Notes: generated from the sequence alone by a model not told the origin. A DNA stretch of 64,000 nt from Candidatus Heimdallarchaeota archaeon LC_3 (GCA_001940645.1 MDVS01000001.1:1-64000); one strand, 5' to 3'. Positions 1-8,265 are shown, counted from the stretch's first letter. A program made the numbers and translations.

Positions 1-289
1 TATTCTTAATTACAGCTTTACCTAATTCAAAAATAACTTTACTCATCCGCTCATAAACATAAGGGACTTTAGCTGGATTAAAAGCTTTTTTACAATGATA
101 ACAATAATAACGACGGATTTCACCTGCTCGTGTCCAATACGAACCCCAAGTAGTTACAGCAACAGGTATAATATCACAAAAAGGACAGTTTAAATCTTCA
201 TGTGAGAGCTGAAGAACTAAATTTTCTGTTAATGGAATTTTAGTAATGGGATTTTGATTTTGCTTTTCTAAATAAGTAGTAACAGTCAT
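1..289 (-). CDS. N-terminal fragment of a zinc-ribbon transposase-like protein (cut by window edge)
   Basis: The minus strand is open from an ATG at 289 down to the window edge without a stop (about 96 codons). The translation has two Cys pairs, CPFC near residue 36 and CYHC near residue 67, separated by a basic, aromatic stretch and followed by KKAFNPAK. This is the layout of the N-terminal zinc ribbon of several insertion-sequence transposases, where it helps bind DNA. The catalytic part would lie outside the window, so the family cannot be named. A zinc-ribbon regulator is the alternative. It is not the same protein as the transposase at 37092-38294, which lacks this domain. Confidence 0.5.
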   Translation of the reverse strand, partial: MTVTTYLEKQNQNPITKIPLTENLVLQLSHEDLNCPFCDIIPVAVTTWGSYWTRAGEIRRYYCYHCKKAFNPAKVPYVYERMSKVIFELGKAVIKN

Positions 290-539
290 AATGACTAAAA
301 GAGCTAAGCAATGAGTATATAAATATTAGTATGACCAACGTATAGCAGAGGAATTATTATGTCAAAGTTTTAAAAAATTTAAGAACAAGATCCAACACTA
401 TATATGAATTCAAAAAAAGTTTAAGAATCCTACAATTTTCAGGTTATCTCTGTTTTTTGTTAAAAGAGATAAATGATATTTTTCAGAAGTCCAATATATT
501 TTGTCTATCAATGAAAAATAGAGAATTAAAGGGATTTCT

Positions 540-1736
540 ATGACTATTTTATTCTATGATTCTAAATCTAATAATTCTATTAATGCAAGTTATTTTGGAC
601 TATCTTTAGGTCTTTCAATATTGTTATTAAACAACTACTTGAATAACATTCCTATCAATGAATCGCCTATTGATATTGCGACAAAATTATTCTCGATAAC
701 ATTCTTATCATCAATTTTGTCAAGTTTCTTCATAATAGTTAGATTAGACAAATTTCTTATACCGAAATTTGTAAAATATTTAAAAAAATTTGAAAATAAA
801 GAATGGATGAGCTCTAATGAAGTTTTACTGACACCATATTTAAAGGAATTTTATAACACAATCACTTCAACTATCATAATAGTGATTCTTTTTATAATTC
901 TAACTTTAGCGAATTTCGTATCAGAAGATTCTTTATTTTTTGTAGAAAAAGAAATTACTTTAGCTATTTTGACTATAGCAATATTTTTATTACTGATAGC
1001 TCTTTTTTACCGAATAAAGAATGATAATTATAAATTAGATTACGTTGCGATCTTCTATCGACTAAAAAAAGATCCACACATTGATAAAGACCATAAGGAC
1101 GATGATGAGTCCGAAAGTCTCGGTAACAGATTAATCGAAATTAATTTTGATTTAATGAACAACAACTGGTCTGGTGTAAAGAATAATATAGAAATAATAA
1201 AAAGTAAGGCTAATAGTTTATTTTCTGATTGTTTTTTCCAATCAGATAGAAAAGCTTTTTATATTTTAGAATTTGAAAAATTGAAGAATATATCAGAACA
1301 AGATGACATACTTTTAAAGGAATATTTTATAACAATTAACAATCCATTAAATGGAAAAGTAAATGGATCTTTGAATACAAGATATCATCATCTAAAGATC
1401 CATGGACTTTTTTATGTTTATGAAGAGGGTTCTGATTTATTAAAAAAATATAATGAGATTATTAGTAAATCTATAGAGTTTAATGAAGAACATCAAATCG
1501 TCTTGAACCGTTTAAAGAGTCAGATTTATCCAGGAGACCTACAAGATCTAAATCCTGGTACTATCAAGAAAAAAAAAGAAATTCTGAATAATTTAAAGAA
1601 TGAATTCATTAATGATACGAAATTAAGAACTCTAAATAATTGTCTTATTGAATTATTTAACGATTTTTTTCAAATATTCCCTTTAAGAGATGAAATACAG
1701 GAAAAAATAAAGAAATTGGATAAAGAAAGTATGTAA
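540..1736 (+). CDS. Four-helix membrane protein with cytoplasmic C-terminal domain, function unknown
   Basis: I do not recognise the family. The first 165 residues hold about four hydrophobic stretches (roughly 18-35, 50-67, 110-128 and 139-157). A polar, lysine-rich domain of about 230 residues with predicted helical character follows (for example residues 185-215 and 330-398). There are no cysteine pairs, nucleotide-binding motifs or catalytic signatures that I can see. A purine-rich AAAGGGA lies about 7 bases upstream of the ATG, which supports this start. The neighbours are a transposase fragment and an AbrB-type regulator, so the gene sits in an accessory region and may be cargo of a mobile element. 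Confidence 0.6.
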   Translation: MTILFYDSKSNNSINASYFGLSLGLSILLLNNYLNNIPINESPIDIATKLFSITFLSSILSSFFIIVRLDKFLIPKFVKYLKKFENKEWMSSNEVLLTPYLKEFYNTITSTIIIVILFIILTLANFVSEDSLFFVEKEITLAILTIAIFLLLIALFYRIKNDNYKLDYVAIFYRLKKDPHIDKDHKDDDESESLGNRLIEINFDLMNNNWSGVKNNIEIIKSKANSLFSDCFFQSDRKAFYILEFEKLKNISEQDDILLKEYFITINNPLNGKVNGSLNTRYHHLKIHGLFYVYEEGSDLLKKYNEIISKSIEFNEEHQIVLNRLKSQIYPGDLQDLNPGTIKKKKEILNNLKNEFINDTKLRTLNNCLIELFNDFFQIFPLRDEIQEKIKKLDKESM

Positions 1737-1765
1737 TAAAGAGTTGATACATAATGACATTAGCA

Positions 1766-2266
1766 TCAGTCTATCATTACAAAATAATTCTCTGGATTTT
1801 TCCCTTCTTTAATAGCTTGATAGACTTCTTCGGTAATATATCTCACAGTTCTACCCCTACCGTTCTTTTTTGCATAAATTAATAAATAATTCTTCACTAC
1901 ATGATCATAAGATACTAAAAATGTGAAATGTTCCGTTCTATTGTTATAAACATCTTCAAATCGTGCTGATTCTTTATGCAGATCAGTTTTATCAAAAAAT
2001 ACAGGAATTAATTTTTGTTTTGGTCCCGATTGTCTCACATATTTTATTACACTTTTATATTTTCGGGGTTTTTCTGGAGTAATTAGGATATTATTTATCC
2101 CTACTTCTATCTGTATAGATGTTCCTTCCGCAAATCCCATATTAGATACTAGACTATCTAACAATATCCCTAGAGAATTCCCTACTTTCCTTATAGCCTT
2201 ACTTGTAAAGATTTCCAGAGTTCTACCTTTTTCTAGACCTTTATTTTGTGTTGTTGCTTCAGCCAT
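1766..2266 (-). CDS. AbrB/SpoVT/MazE-type DNA-binding protein with C-terminal extension
   Basis: Residues about 22-68 fit the AbrB swapped-hairpin fold: AIRKVGNSLGI, then a hydrophobic segment with GFAEG, then a short strand reading NNILITP. Such proteins act as dimeric transcription regulators or as antitoxins. The remaining 95 residues are not typical of small AbrB proteins and have no family I recognise. They contain basic and aromatic stretches (YVRQSGPKQ, KKNGRGRTVRY). The upstream DNA, on the side where the promoter must be, carries two clusters of the palindrome GTTATAAC at 15-base spacing, plausible operators for this dimeric regulator. No toxin gene is adjacent, since the gene at 540-1736 converges on it. 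Confidence 0.7.
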   Translation of the reverse strand: MAEATTQNKGLEKGRTLEIFTSKAIRKVGNSLGILLDSLVSNMGFAEGTSIQIEVGINNILITPEKPRKYKSVIKYVRQSGPKQKLIPVFFDKTDLHKESARFEDVYNNRTEHFTFLVSYDHVVKNYLLIYAKKNGRGRTVRYITEEVYQAIKEGKNPENYFVMID

Positions 2267-2362
2267 TTATCTCAGTATATAATAAAAATGTAGCTTAAAT
2301 AATAAAAGAGATTTTATTTTTTTAATAAAGATTTTTTTATTCTTTTTTTTCTTTATAGTTAT

Positions 2363-2400
2363 GTTATAACAAGATCTGTTATAACGTATTCTGTTATAAC
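2363..2400. repeat. Three GTTATAAC palindromes at exact 15-base spacing
   Basis: The palindrome GTTATAAC starts at 2363, 2378 and 2393. The last two copies share the longer core TCTGTTATAAC. The cluster lies about 100 bases upstream of the AbrB-type gene start and could be its operator. Exact periodic spacing is also typical of replication iterons. Confidence 0.75.
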
Positions 2401-2581
2401 ACAATAGGATCTAATCACCTATAATATTATTTCTCTCTCTGATTACTGATCCAAGCTTATCTCGACCAATTTTTCGGTGTTGATCTTCCTACCTGGAATT
2501 CTATTTTGAGTTGTCAAGACTTTTTTCCTACTCAAATACTCTTTCTTCAACCAAAATAAAGAAGAATCAAGTTTTTAATCT

Positions 2582-2634
2582 GTTATAACCTATTCTGTTA
2601 TAACGACATCTATTATAACGCATTCTGTTATAAC
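2582..2634. repeat. Four GTTATAAC palindromes (one variant) at exact 15-base spacing
   Basis: Copies start at 2582, 2597, 2612 and 2627, and the third reads ATTATAAC. The shared unit is roughly CTGTTATAAC followed by five bases, often ATT-rich. Both clusters end in GTTATAACACAATA, which suggests that the whole cluster was duplicated. Confidence 0.75.
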
Positions 2635-3095
2635 ACAATAAGAGAGAATTTTTCAATAAGTATCATTCTAATTTTATTTCCTTTTATCATATTGAAAATA
2701 ATATTTAATATTATCGGAGGGGAGGGAGAGCACCAATTCTAAAAGAAAAGCTAATACTTGTTTGGAGGGGAGTCAAACTTACATATTTTGTTTATTGGAT
2801 TTCTAACAATCCATGAATTGATGCTAATAACATCATAACTTATTCTCCTTTTAAGTCTTTCGATTCCTTGTTATTAACACAGTACAAATAATATTATATC
2901 TATCATTTTCAGTTTACTTACAAGAATACTACCATTCCTTACCATATTTTCGATTTTCAAATCATTCAATTCTGCTTCGAATTACAGAGTAGAAACTATT
3001 TCTGGCTGCTTTTAACCCAATTCCGTTAATTTATTGATGTAGCACTATTTTACGATCATAATTCATCAGAAAAGGTAGTGAATTGAATCTGAAAG

Positions 3096-3103
3096 TATTT
3101 AAG
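3096..3103 (+). promoter_or_regulatory. Candidate TATA box for the gene at 3150
   Basis: The sequence TATTTAAG, preceded by the purine run GAAAG that could act as a BRE, lies about 50 bases upstream of the ATG at 3150. A ribosome binding site GGTG at 3140-3143 lies 6 bases before that ATG. Confidence 0.45.
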
Positions 3104-3149
3104 CTCCCAACTTTCATATTAGTATAGCTGACTATCTTTGGTGAATATC

Positions 3150-3452
3150 ATGCTTCGACTTTACAACAATTCTTTTGATACTACTAAAAAATCTTTTCGT
3201 GATCTTATTCAGGACATTGAAATTCCTTCTAATTGTATTGATAAAATTAATATTCTTTTGGATTGGTATGGATCACTTAAATCCTGTAATAAATACGAAA
3301 TCATTGCTGGATGTTTGTTCATAACTCTTCAAGAACACCACTCCAATATGTCCTTAGGATATATACTTGATTTTTTCCTCAAAAAAGGTATCCAATTCTC
3401 TCTTGGGAATATTGAATATGTTATTATGTTTATTTCCCAATTTCCTATGTAG
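3150..3452 (+). CDS. Small helical protein of unknown function
   Basis: About 100 residues, rich in helix-forming segments, with three scattered cysteines and no clear motif. The frame extends upstream to TTG and GTG codons at 3138 and 3141. I chose the ATG at 3150 because GGTG sits 6 bases before it. The stretch around residues 50-80 (an alternating hydrophobic helix followed by a Gly-Tyr-containing turn and another helix) faintly recalls a cyclin-fold helix of TFB, but this is too weak to name. It stands alone, convergent with the winged-helix gene at 3481-3726. Confidence 0.5.
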   Translation: MLRLYNNSFDTTKKSFRDLIQDIEIPSNCIDKINILLDWYGSLKSCNKYEIIAGCLFITLQEHHSNMSLGYILDFFLKKGIQFSLGNIEYVIMFISQFPM

Positions 3453-3480
3453 CTTACGTTAATTGGCATAAAAGATTGTT

Positions 3481-3726
3481 TCATTCAAATGAATAATAAA
3501 AAGATCTTAAATCCCTCAAATCTGGATATTTTGTTATCTTTTCTGATTCCATTAACAATTTCATTCCATACCGAACACTTCTCAGTGATAATCCAGTTTT
3601 AATTGCAATTTCTTCTGATTTCAGAGGTTCTCTGCTTTCTTTTAATATTTCTTCGATAATTAACGCTATTTGGCTTTGCTTATCTTTACTATCCTCAATT
3701 GACTTTTTTCCAGTAAATTTAGTCAT
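3481..3726 (-). CDS. Small winged-helix DNA-binding protein, copy 1
   Basis: An 81-residue protein with a winged helix-turn-helix: helix 2 and recognition helix in EEIAIKTGLSLRSVRYGMK (about residues 40-58), then a wing with KITKYPDLRDLRSFYY. This suits a small dimeric transcription regulator. It is nearly identical to the protein at 4500-4745, differing at about seven residues, and more distantly related to the protein at 52044-52352. The SD is GGAG, upstream of an ATG reading MTKF. The promoter region carries a 22-base inverted repeat, AGTATTT/AAATACT, overlapping the TATA-like TATTTAAATA, so autoregulation is likely. Confidence 0.75.
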   Translation of the reverse strand: MTKFTGKKSIEDSKDKQSQIALIIEEILKESREPLKSEEIAIKTGLSLRSVRYGMKLLMESEKITKYPDLRDLRSFYYSFE

Positions 3727-3760
3727 ATTATTTGCTCCGTTGAATAATTATATCATAATA

Positions 3761-3782
3761 AGTATTTTCTTATTTAAATACT
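3761..3782. promoter_or_regulatory. Palindromic operator over the promoter of winged-helix copy 1
   Basis: The arms AGTATTT and AAATACT are separated by 8 bases. The unit covers TATTTAAATA, the likely TATA box on the minus strand. An equivalent palindrome is conserved at 4780-4801 in front of copy 2 despite spacer changes, which suggests selection or recent copying. Confidence 0.55.
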
Positions 3783-3853
3783 AATAAATATTTTTACTAA
3801 GGATTCATTTTATTGATTATTAGTTTCCTTATCCCATTTATTGATTTTTAAAA

Positions 3854-4381
3854 TTACAAATAAAAGAAAATAACCGGTATCATGAATATTTTTGTCCACA
3901 GGATTGATATAACAATCGAATATTCTTTTTTTAGCACTTCAGGATAATATTTTCTTCTTGCTAGAACATTCGTGATATAATTGGTAAAAATGAAAGTTGT
4001 TATTATTAAAAATATTACAATAAAAGTTCCAGAATATTGAATTAATGTTCCTTCATAATAGTCTTGTGAATTCCTTTGAAACAATAGCAAATAAGAAATC
4101 CAGACAATTAACAAAAAAATAATTGATAAAGTCGGTTCACGTATTGAATAAAAAGTTTTTAGTAAAACAGAAATGAATAAACTGGTGAAAAAGCTATAAA
4201 AAATAAAAATGAAAAATAAAATAGACGTTGGAAGATGAAATGATGATGTGAATATGTACATAAAGAAAAGGGTAAATAAGAGACTTAGACAGATATTTAT
4301 AAAGAAGTTTACGTGATCTAACGTAGTAGCTTTATTAACTGATTGTATCTTCAGAGTGATGGTCATTAGAAGATTTATCAA
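3854..4381 (-). CDS. Multi-pass membrane protein between the two winged-helix copies, function unknown
   Basis: The 175-residue protein is almost entirely hydrophobic, with about five transmembrane segments (roughly 28-48, 52-73, 82-103, 117-139 and 152-174). No catalytic motif is visible. It lies exactly between the two near-identical winged-helix genes, all on the minus strand, so a regulator-membrane-regulator module is plausible. It could be an integral membrane partner or cargo whose expression the regulators control. The similarity to known families is not strong enough to name one. Confidence 0.55.
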   Translation of the reverse strand: MINLLMTITLKIQSVNKATTLDHVNFFINICLSLLFTLFFMYIFTSSFHLPTSILFFIFIFYSFFTSLFISVLLKTFYSIREPTLSIIFLLIVWISYLLLFQRNSQDYYEGTLIQYSGTFIVIFLIITTFIFTNYITNVLARRKYYPEVLKKEYSIVISILWTKIFMIPVIFFYL

Positions 4382-4499
4382 TCCGAAACTAATAATTATA
4401 AGTCCTTCTCAAAAAAAAATGTCTCAATTTTTACATTTAATAATATTTGTAGCTATAAGAAGTTCTTGGATTCTATTTTAATTAGCAGAAAAACTTGTC

Positions 4500-4745
4500 T
4501 CATTGAAGCGTATAATAAAAAGATCGTAAATCTCTCAAATCTGGATATTTTGTTATCTTTTCTGATTCCATTAACAATTTCATTCCATACCGAACACTTC
4601 TCAGTGATAATCCAGTTTTAATTACAATTTCTTCTGATTTCAGGGGTTCTCTGCTTTCTTTTAGTATTTCTTCTATAATTAATGCTATTTGGCTTTGTTT
4701 ATCTTTGCTATCATCAACTGACTTTTTCCCAATAAATTTAGTCAT
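4500..4745 (-). CDS. Small winged-helix DNA-binding protein, copy 2
   Basis: This 81-residue protein is almost the same as the one at 3481-3726. The substitutions I can see are at positions 5, 10, 11, 43 and the last three residues. The helix-turn-helix core (LSLRSVRYGMKLL) and the wing are unchanged, so both copies probably recognise the same DNA. The upstream GGAG ribosome site and the AGTATTT/AAATACT palindrome are kept. It is the first gene of the minus-strand run that continues into the membrane gene at 3854-4381. Confidence 0.75.
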   Translation of the reverse strand: MTKFIGKKSVDDSKDKQSQIALIIEEILKESREPLKSEEIVIKTGLSLRSVRYGMKLLMESEKITKYPDLRDLRSFYYTLQ

Positions 4746-4779
4746 TTTATTTGCTCCTTTGAATAATTATATCCTAATT

Positions 4780-4801
4780 AGTATTTTATTATTTAAATAC
4801 T
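4780..4801. promoter_or_regulatory. Palindromic operator over the promoter of winged-helix copy 2
   Basis: The same arms AGTATTT and AAATACT as at 3761-3782, with an 8-base spacer that differs in three positions. It overlaps a TATA-like TATTTAAATA reading toward the gene at 4500-4745. Confidence 0.55.
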
Positions 4802-4897
4802 CACAAATATTTTTACTAAGGACTCAACTCATGCTAATAATAAACAATTAGTGACTAAAAAAGGATTAAGTGAAAATTTTTACCACATTTCTTTCGT

Positions 4898-5002
4898 TTA
4901 TTTAATTAAAGCTTCAATTATATTTGGGGTAAGAATTTTAAGAAATTTCTCTTTAATCTCCTGATTTTCACCACCTAATGCTATCTTCATCAAAAAAGTC
5001 AT
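4898..5002 (-). CDS. 34-residue peptide with a strong ribosome binding site
   Basis: ATG at 5002, stop at 4898, translated MTFLMKIALGGENQEIKE and onward to ALIK. A perfect GGAGG lies 7 bases upstream, just after the stop codon of the preceding membrane gene, so the two are likely co-transcribed and translationally coupled. The peptide has a hydrophobic start and an amphipathic, charged middle. The function is unknown. The good ribosome site is the main reason to list it. Confidence 0.5.
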   Translation of the reverse strand: MTFLMKIALGGENQEIKEKFLKILTPNIIEALIK

Positions 5003-5019
5003 ATTTATACCTCCGAACA

Positions 5020-5265
5020 TTATTCTGTTAAGGATAGTTGATCTATTTCACTTTCCAATTCATTTATTCTTTCTAGAAGAATATTCATTGAATCTGATGT
5101 CCAATTTGCTTTGGAGTTAAAATAAATTCCAAGAAAAATGATTAAGGAAGAGAGAATTCCCAAAATAAGAAATAGACCTTTTCCATTGAGAAATGAATCC
5201 AGAAATACCCCCATCCAAAATAACACAAAAGCGGGTAAAAATGTAAGAAAAATCGCTTTAAACAA
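5020..5265 (-). CDS. Small two-helix membrane protein; natural N-terminus probably cut off by an in-frame stop
   Basis: From the TTG at 5265 the product has 81 residues: two hydrophobic segments (about 3-21 and 30-48) and a charged C-terminal helix likely to form a coiled coil (residues 60-79). No good ribosome site precedes this TTG. Further upstream in the same frame an ATG at 5340 has a proper GAGAGG site, but that frame reads 15 codons and meets TAA at 5295-5293, then continues openly into this gene. The intact gene was probably about 106 codons. Either a point mutation broke it, or the TAA is read through, or the short upstream frame is a leader peptide. Confidence 0.5.
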   Translation of the reverse strand: MFKAIFLTFLPAFVLFWMGVFLDSFLNGKGLFLILGILSSLIIFLGIYFNSKANWTSDSMNILLERINELESEIDQLSLTE

Positions 5266-5397
5266 GCTATCATCTTTTGATAATCCTTTTCTTTACCTTT
5301 TAATTTCCATTTTTTCTAAAGAACTATTATCTGTATCCATTTTATTTATTCCTCTCAAATTTAATATTATGTTAATTGTAATTCTTCCTTTCAAATT

Positions 5398-5832
5398 TTA
5401 ATCAGGATCAATAATTCTTCCCTCATTACTTAATTCTTTATATTTTAATTGGATTCTTTTTTTTAGACTGGTAGCTTTTTCTGTATTCTTAATTTTTACA
5501 TTTGATATGGACATTTCTTCTAATATAAATTCCAATTCTTTCGTTGTTTCTGCTTTATCTATCCTTGCAAGATAAGGTTCGAGCTGTTTATCGAATAATA
5601 AGTCTTTTTCAGACAATTTTCCTTCCAACAGTTTGTATTTTTGATCTTGTTTCTCTATTGTTGTAATAATGCTACCTATTAGGATAATAAATACCAATGA
5701 ACTAAATATACCCGAAAGTATTGCTAATATTGAATAAAATATTTCATTATTACCTATGTTAATAATCACTAAGATAATAAAAGTAATTATAATTGATACT
5801 ATCCATAAATTGAACAAATTCCGCATAGTCAT
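5398..5832 (-). CDS. Small two-helix membrane protein with cytoplasmic helical tail
   Basis: A 144-residue protein. Residues about 8-26 and 30-56 are hydrophobic, and the rest is a charged, helical tail (residues 60-144) with coiled-coil-like spacing of Leu and Ile. No known family. Its layout (two N-terminal helices and a helical tail) resembles the neighbouring protein at 5020-5265, so the two could form a complex. It belongs to a minus-strand run of small genes in the accessory region. Confidence 0.55.
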   Translation of the reverse strand: MTMRNLFNLWIVSIIITFIILVIINIGNNEIFYSILAILSGIFSSLVFIILIGSIITTIEKQDQKYKLLEGKLSEKDLLFDKQLEPYLARIDKAETTKELEFILEEMSISNVKIKNTEKATSLKKRIQLKYKELSNEGRIIDPD

Positions 5833-5900
5833 AATTAATCTCTAATCCTAATTTAATTTTACTCAACTTATTATTATTTTCCAGCTATAATAAAAGAATA

Positions 5901-6221
5901 TTATTCAGGATCAACATCTAAATTAGATCCATTACTCTCATTTTTCGTTACAAATGTTCTTACTACCTGATTTCTGAACTCTTTGAATATATCCAAAACA
6001 AATTTGTATTCAAATGGCGAAAAAATAAACTCCCGTTGTTGTTCTTGATTCTTACTATACGATACCTTTATTTTCAACGACTTCTGATTATGTAAAACTG
6101 TTTTTGCACTTGGAACCTCATAATTTTCTAGTTTAATCACCGAAATCCAAACGCTATAAGCTCCATCCTGTTTTCTTCTCCATGTGGAATATGGTAAATC
6201 ATTCTCCAAATAATAATACAA
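5901..6221 (-). CDS. Hypothetical 106-residue soluble protein at a recombination junction
   Basis: No recognised domain. The sequence alternates strands and short turns (YSVWISVIKLENY, SLKIKVSYSK, EFIFSPFEYKFVLDIF), suggesting a small beta-rich fold followed by a helix. It ends in an acidic tail. Its 5' end coincides with the point where the truncated helicase on the other strand begins to resemble its family (about 6220-6235). The gene may therefore have been brought in by the event that removed the helicase N-terminus, or its first codons may be fused from the junction. Confidence 0.45.
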   Translation of the reverse strand: MYYYLENDLPYSTWRRKQDGAYSVWISVIKLENYEVPSAKTVLHNQKSLKIKVSYSKNQEQQREFIFSPFEYKFVLDIFKEFRNQVVRTFVTKNESNGSNLDVDPE

Positions 6222-6229
6222 TTCGTCTA

Positions 6230-7876
6230 TTTGTTGGGCATACCTATTCCGGTATTCTTGGAACTCATCTCTTTATGCTATTACAACGATTAAAGCGTAT
6301 TATTGGTAAGTTCCAGATAATTGGTGCTTCTGCAACAGTTGGTAACCCTAAAGAATTTTTTAAACGACTTACAGGACAAGAAATTGTTGTTATTTATTGT
6401 AAAGATAACGTAGCAAAACGTCCAACAATAGATATCTTGCTTGTAAGTCCGACCATTGATAAAAACGATAACTATAATGTCTCAGGATTAGTAAGAGACC
6501 TAGTATCTAATGAAAACGATCACACTTTGCTAGTGTTTCGCAATTCTCAACTATCATCTGAATATACATTTAGGGTATTATCGGATGAGTTAGGAAAACA
6601 AGTAGAGATCCATCGCGGAGGATTAAACAAGACTCATAGACAAAATGTTGAATCGAAATTACGTGATGGCGAGATTAAAGCAGTTGTTTGCACCAGTTCT
6701 TTAGAATTAGGAATAGATGTTGGGGATATTTCTGGTGTAATAACTCCGCTAGTCCCTATTAATAGTCTTTATCAAAGAATTGGTCGTGCAGGCAGAAGAA
6801 ATAGACCAGCATTAGCGATACTGGAGTTAAGTAATGATGTGGTCAGTGAATATTATATCAGACATCCTAAAGAGTATTTTACTGATGTAACACCTATTAC
6901 GTTTGAGACCAATAATCGGAGAATAATTTTTGATCACTTGCGGTTAGCAAAATATGAAAGACCATTTGAAAAGAATGAATTCAGAGAATATGACGATATA
7001 CTAGAATTAATTGTAAAAAAGGAGAGAAGAGAACAAGAGGAAAAGGATTCCTCAGAGGAACAGACCACTGGAACAAAGAATATCCCAGTATTTTCACTAC
7101 GAACATCGGAAGGATCAATGGAAATAAAATATTTTAACAAGATTATTGCTACCAGAGCCTTTCCATATGCATTCTGGGAATATTTTCCCGAAGCAAGACG
7201 ATTCATTGCTGGAAACAAGTTTAAGGTAGTGGATGTCAAGAAAACAACACGATTCAATAGACCACATTATGTTGCTCAAGTAGAACGTATTGTTGGGGAG
7301 GATTACACTGTTATAAGACCGATCAGACTAGAATCATATGAATTTATTGGTGAACCCAGTCCTCTAAACAGATTAGCAAAAACAGAGGTACTGGTGGGTA
7401 AGGGAAAGATCATTTATACCATTAAAGGAGCTGAAACAAGACAGGGAAGATCAAAAACAAGTAGTAAAATTCATTTCAGTCATTATTCTTATGTCCATAG
7501 AACTATTATCTTGGAATTAACTTTTGAAGATGAGATCGGATTGGTAGTTTTACATACTCTACGCCACTTGTTACGAGCAGCAGTCCAGATGAAATTAGGA
7601 TTACAATCAGAATATTTCTTCATACAAAATTCGCAAATGAAAAAGAAGTTAGTGTTATATGATGCCTCAGAAGGGGGAAATGGGAGTATTCTAACAATAA
7701 TGAAGAGAGTTAAGTATATTTTTGAACGAATGCATCAAATTATTGCTTCTTGTGAATGCTCTAATCCATATGGATGTCCAAAATGCACTTTTGATCTAAA
7801 ATGTCGGAATCCCAAATGGGATTTAGATAAAGAGGCTACTATAAATTTTTTGAGGAAATTAAGAAACAACAGATAG
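6230..7876 (+). pseudogene. C-terminal half of an MrfA/YprA-type DExH helicase (5' truncated)
   Basis: The product begins inside the first RecA domain. GHTYSGILGTH corresponds to the DEhHtYrGifGsH region, but the two acidic residues of the Walker B motif are missing (it reads F-V-G-H-T-Y), and Walker A is absent altogether. What remains is motif III (GASAT), the second RecA domain with the ending RIGRAGRR, and a C-terminal DUF1998-like domain with the four-cysteine cluster CEC...GCPKC...KC near the end. Without Walker A/B it cannot hydrolyse ATP. An ATG at 6182 opens the same frame, but the residues before about 6224 do not look like helicase. A short separate protein using the C-terminal domain alone is possible but less likely. 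Confidence 0.75.
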
Positions 7877-8265
7877 CTTAAATTCACTAAATTGAGTAAA
7901 GATATCTACATTACTATTATTATTATTGCTAAATACTCTTTTTTTATTATTGGAATGATTGGAATTGCAGAAAATTAAATACTGATATTAAAATAAGCGA
8001 TATTTGTTCAGATTTTGAATTTAAGAAACTAGTTCAGGATTTGAATTACTCAGTTATGATGGATTTTAAACCAGAATTACTATACAAAGATAAAAATAAC
8101 TATTCAATTCTTAAATATAATCCAAAAGATTATAAGGATTAAAAAATACAAACATAACTATCGATATTTCATCCACTCAAATCTAATTTACCGCCGAAGA
8201 CGGAATCGGGGCATGTTAGCGAAGTGTAATGATAGCGATATTTACTTACATATAGTTGAAGAAAT
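7877..8265. other. Non-coding or degenerate interval after the helicase remnant
   Basis: A frame on the plus strand is open for about 55 codons and ends at about 8140, with its only ATG codons near 8056-8061. It has no ribosome site and no recognisable motif, so it may be the tail of a decayed gene. Between about 8190 and 8225 there is a more GC-rich segment (CCGCCGAAGACGG) of unknown role. Confidence 0.4.

Larger units (their letters stand above)
2267..3095. other. Long non-coding interval between the AbrB gene and the gene at 3150
   Basis: No credible coding sequence was seen on either strand. It contains the two GTTATAAC clusters (2363-2400 and 2582-2634) and, further on, two purine-rich GGAGGGGAG blocks at about 2717 and 2764. 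The rest is AT-rich without recognisable structure. Given the repeats, it may be a regulatory region or a replication or partition site of an integrated element. Confidence 0.5.
3481..3807 (-). repeat. Direct repeat unit 1: winged-helix gene plus promoter (second unit 4500-4826)
   Basis: The coding region, SD, AT-rich leader, palindromic operator and the segment TTTTTACTAAGG are all conserved between 3481-3807 and 4500-4826, in the same orientation and about 1.02 kb apart. The similarity continues outside the coding region, so this is a fairly recent DNA duplication and not two diverged paralogs. Confidence 0.8.

Noticed and set aside
2363..2634. A CRISPR array
   Set aside because: The repeats are only 8-11 bases with 4-7 base spacers, far shorter than CRISPR units; no cas genes nearby.
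3150..3452. Calling the small helical protein a TFB/cyclin-fold relative
   Set aside because: Only one helix pair looks similar; no zinc ribbon or conserved residues were found.
8040..8140. Small plus-strand frame after the helicase remnant
   Set aside because: No ribosome site, no motif, and flanked by degenerate sequence; mentioned only as part of the interval.
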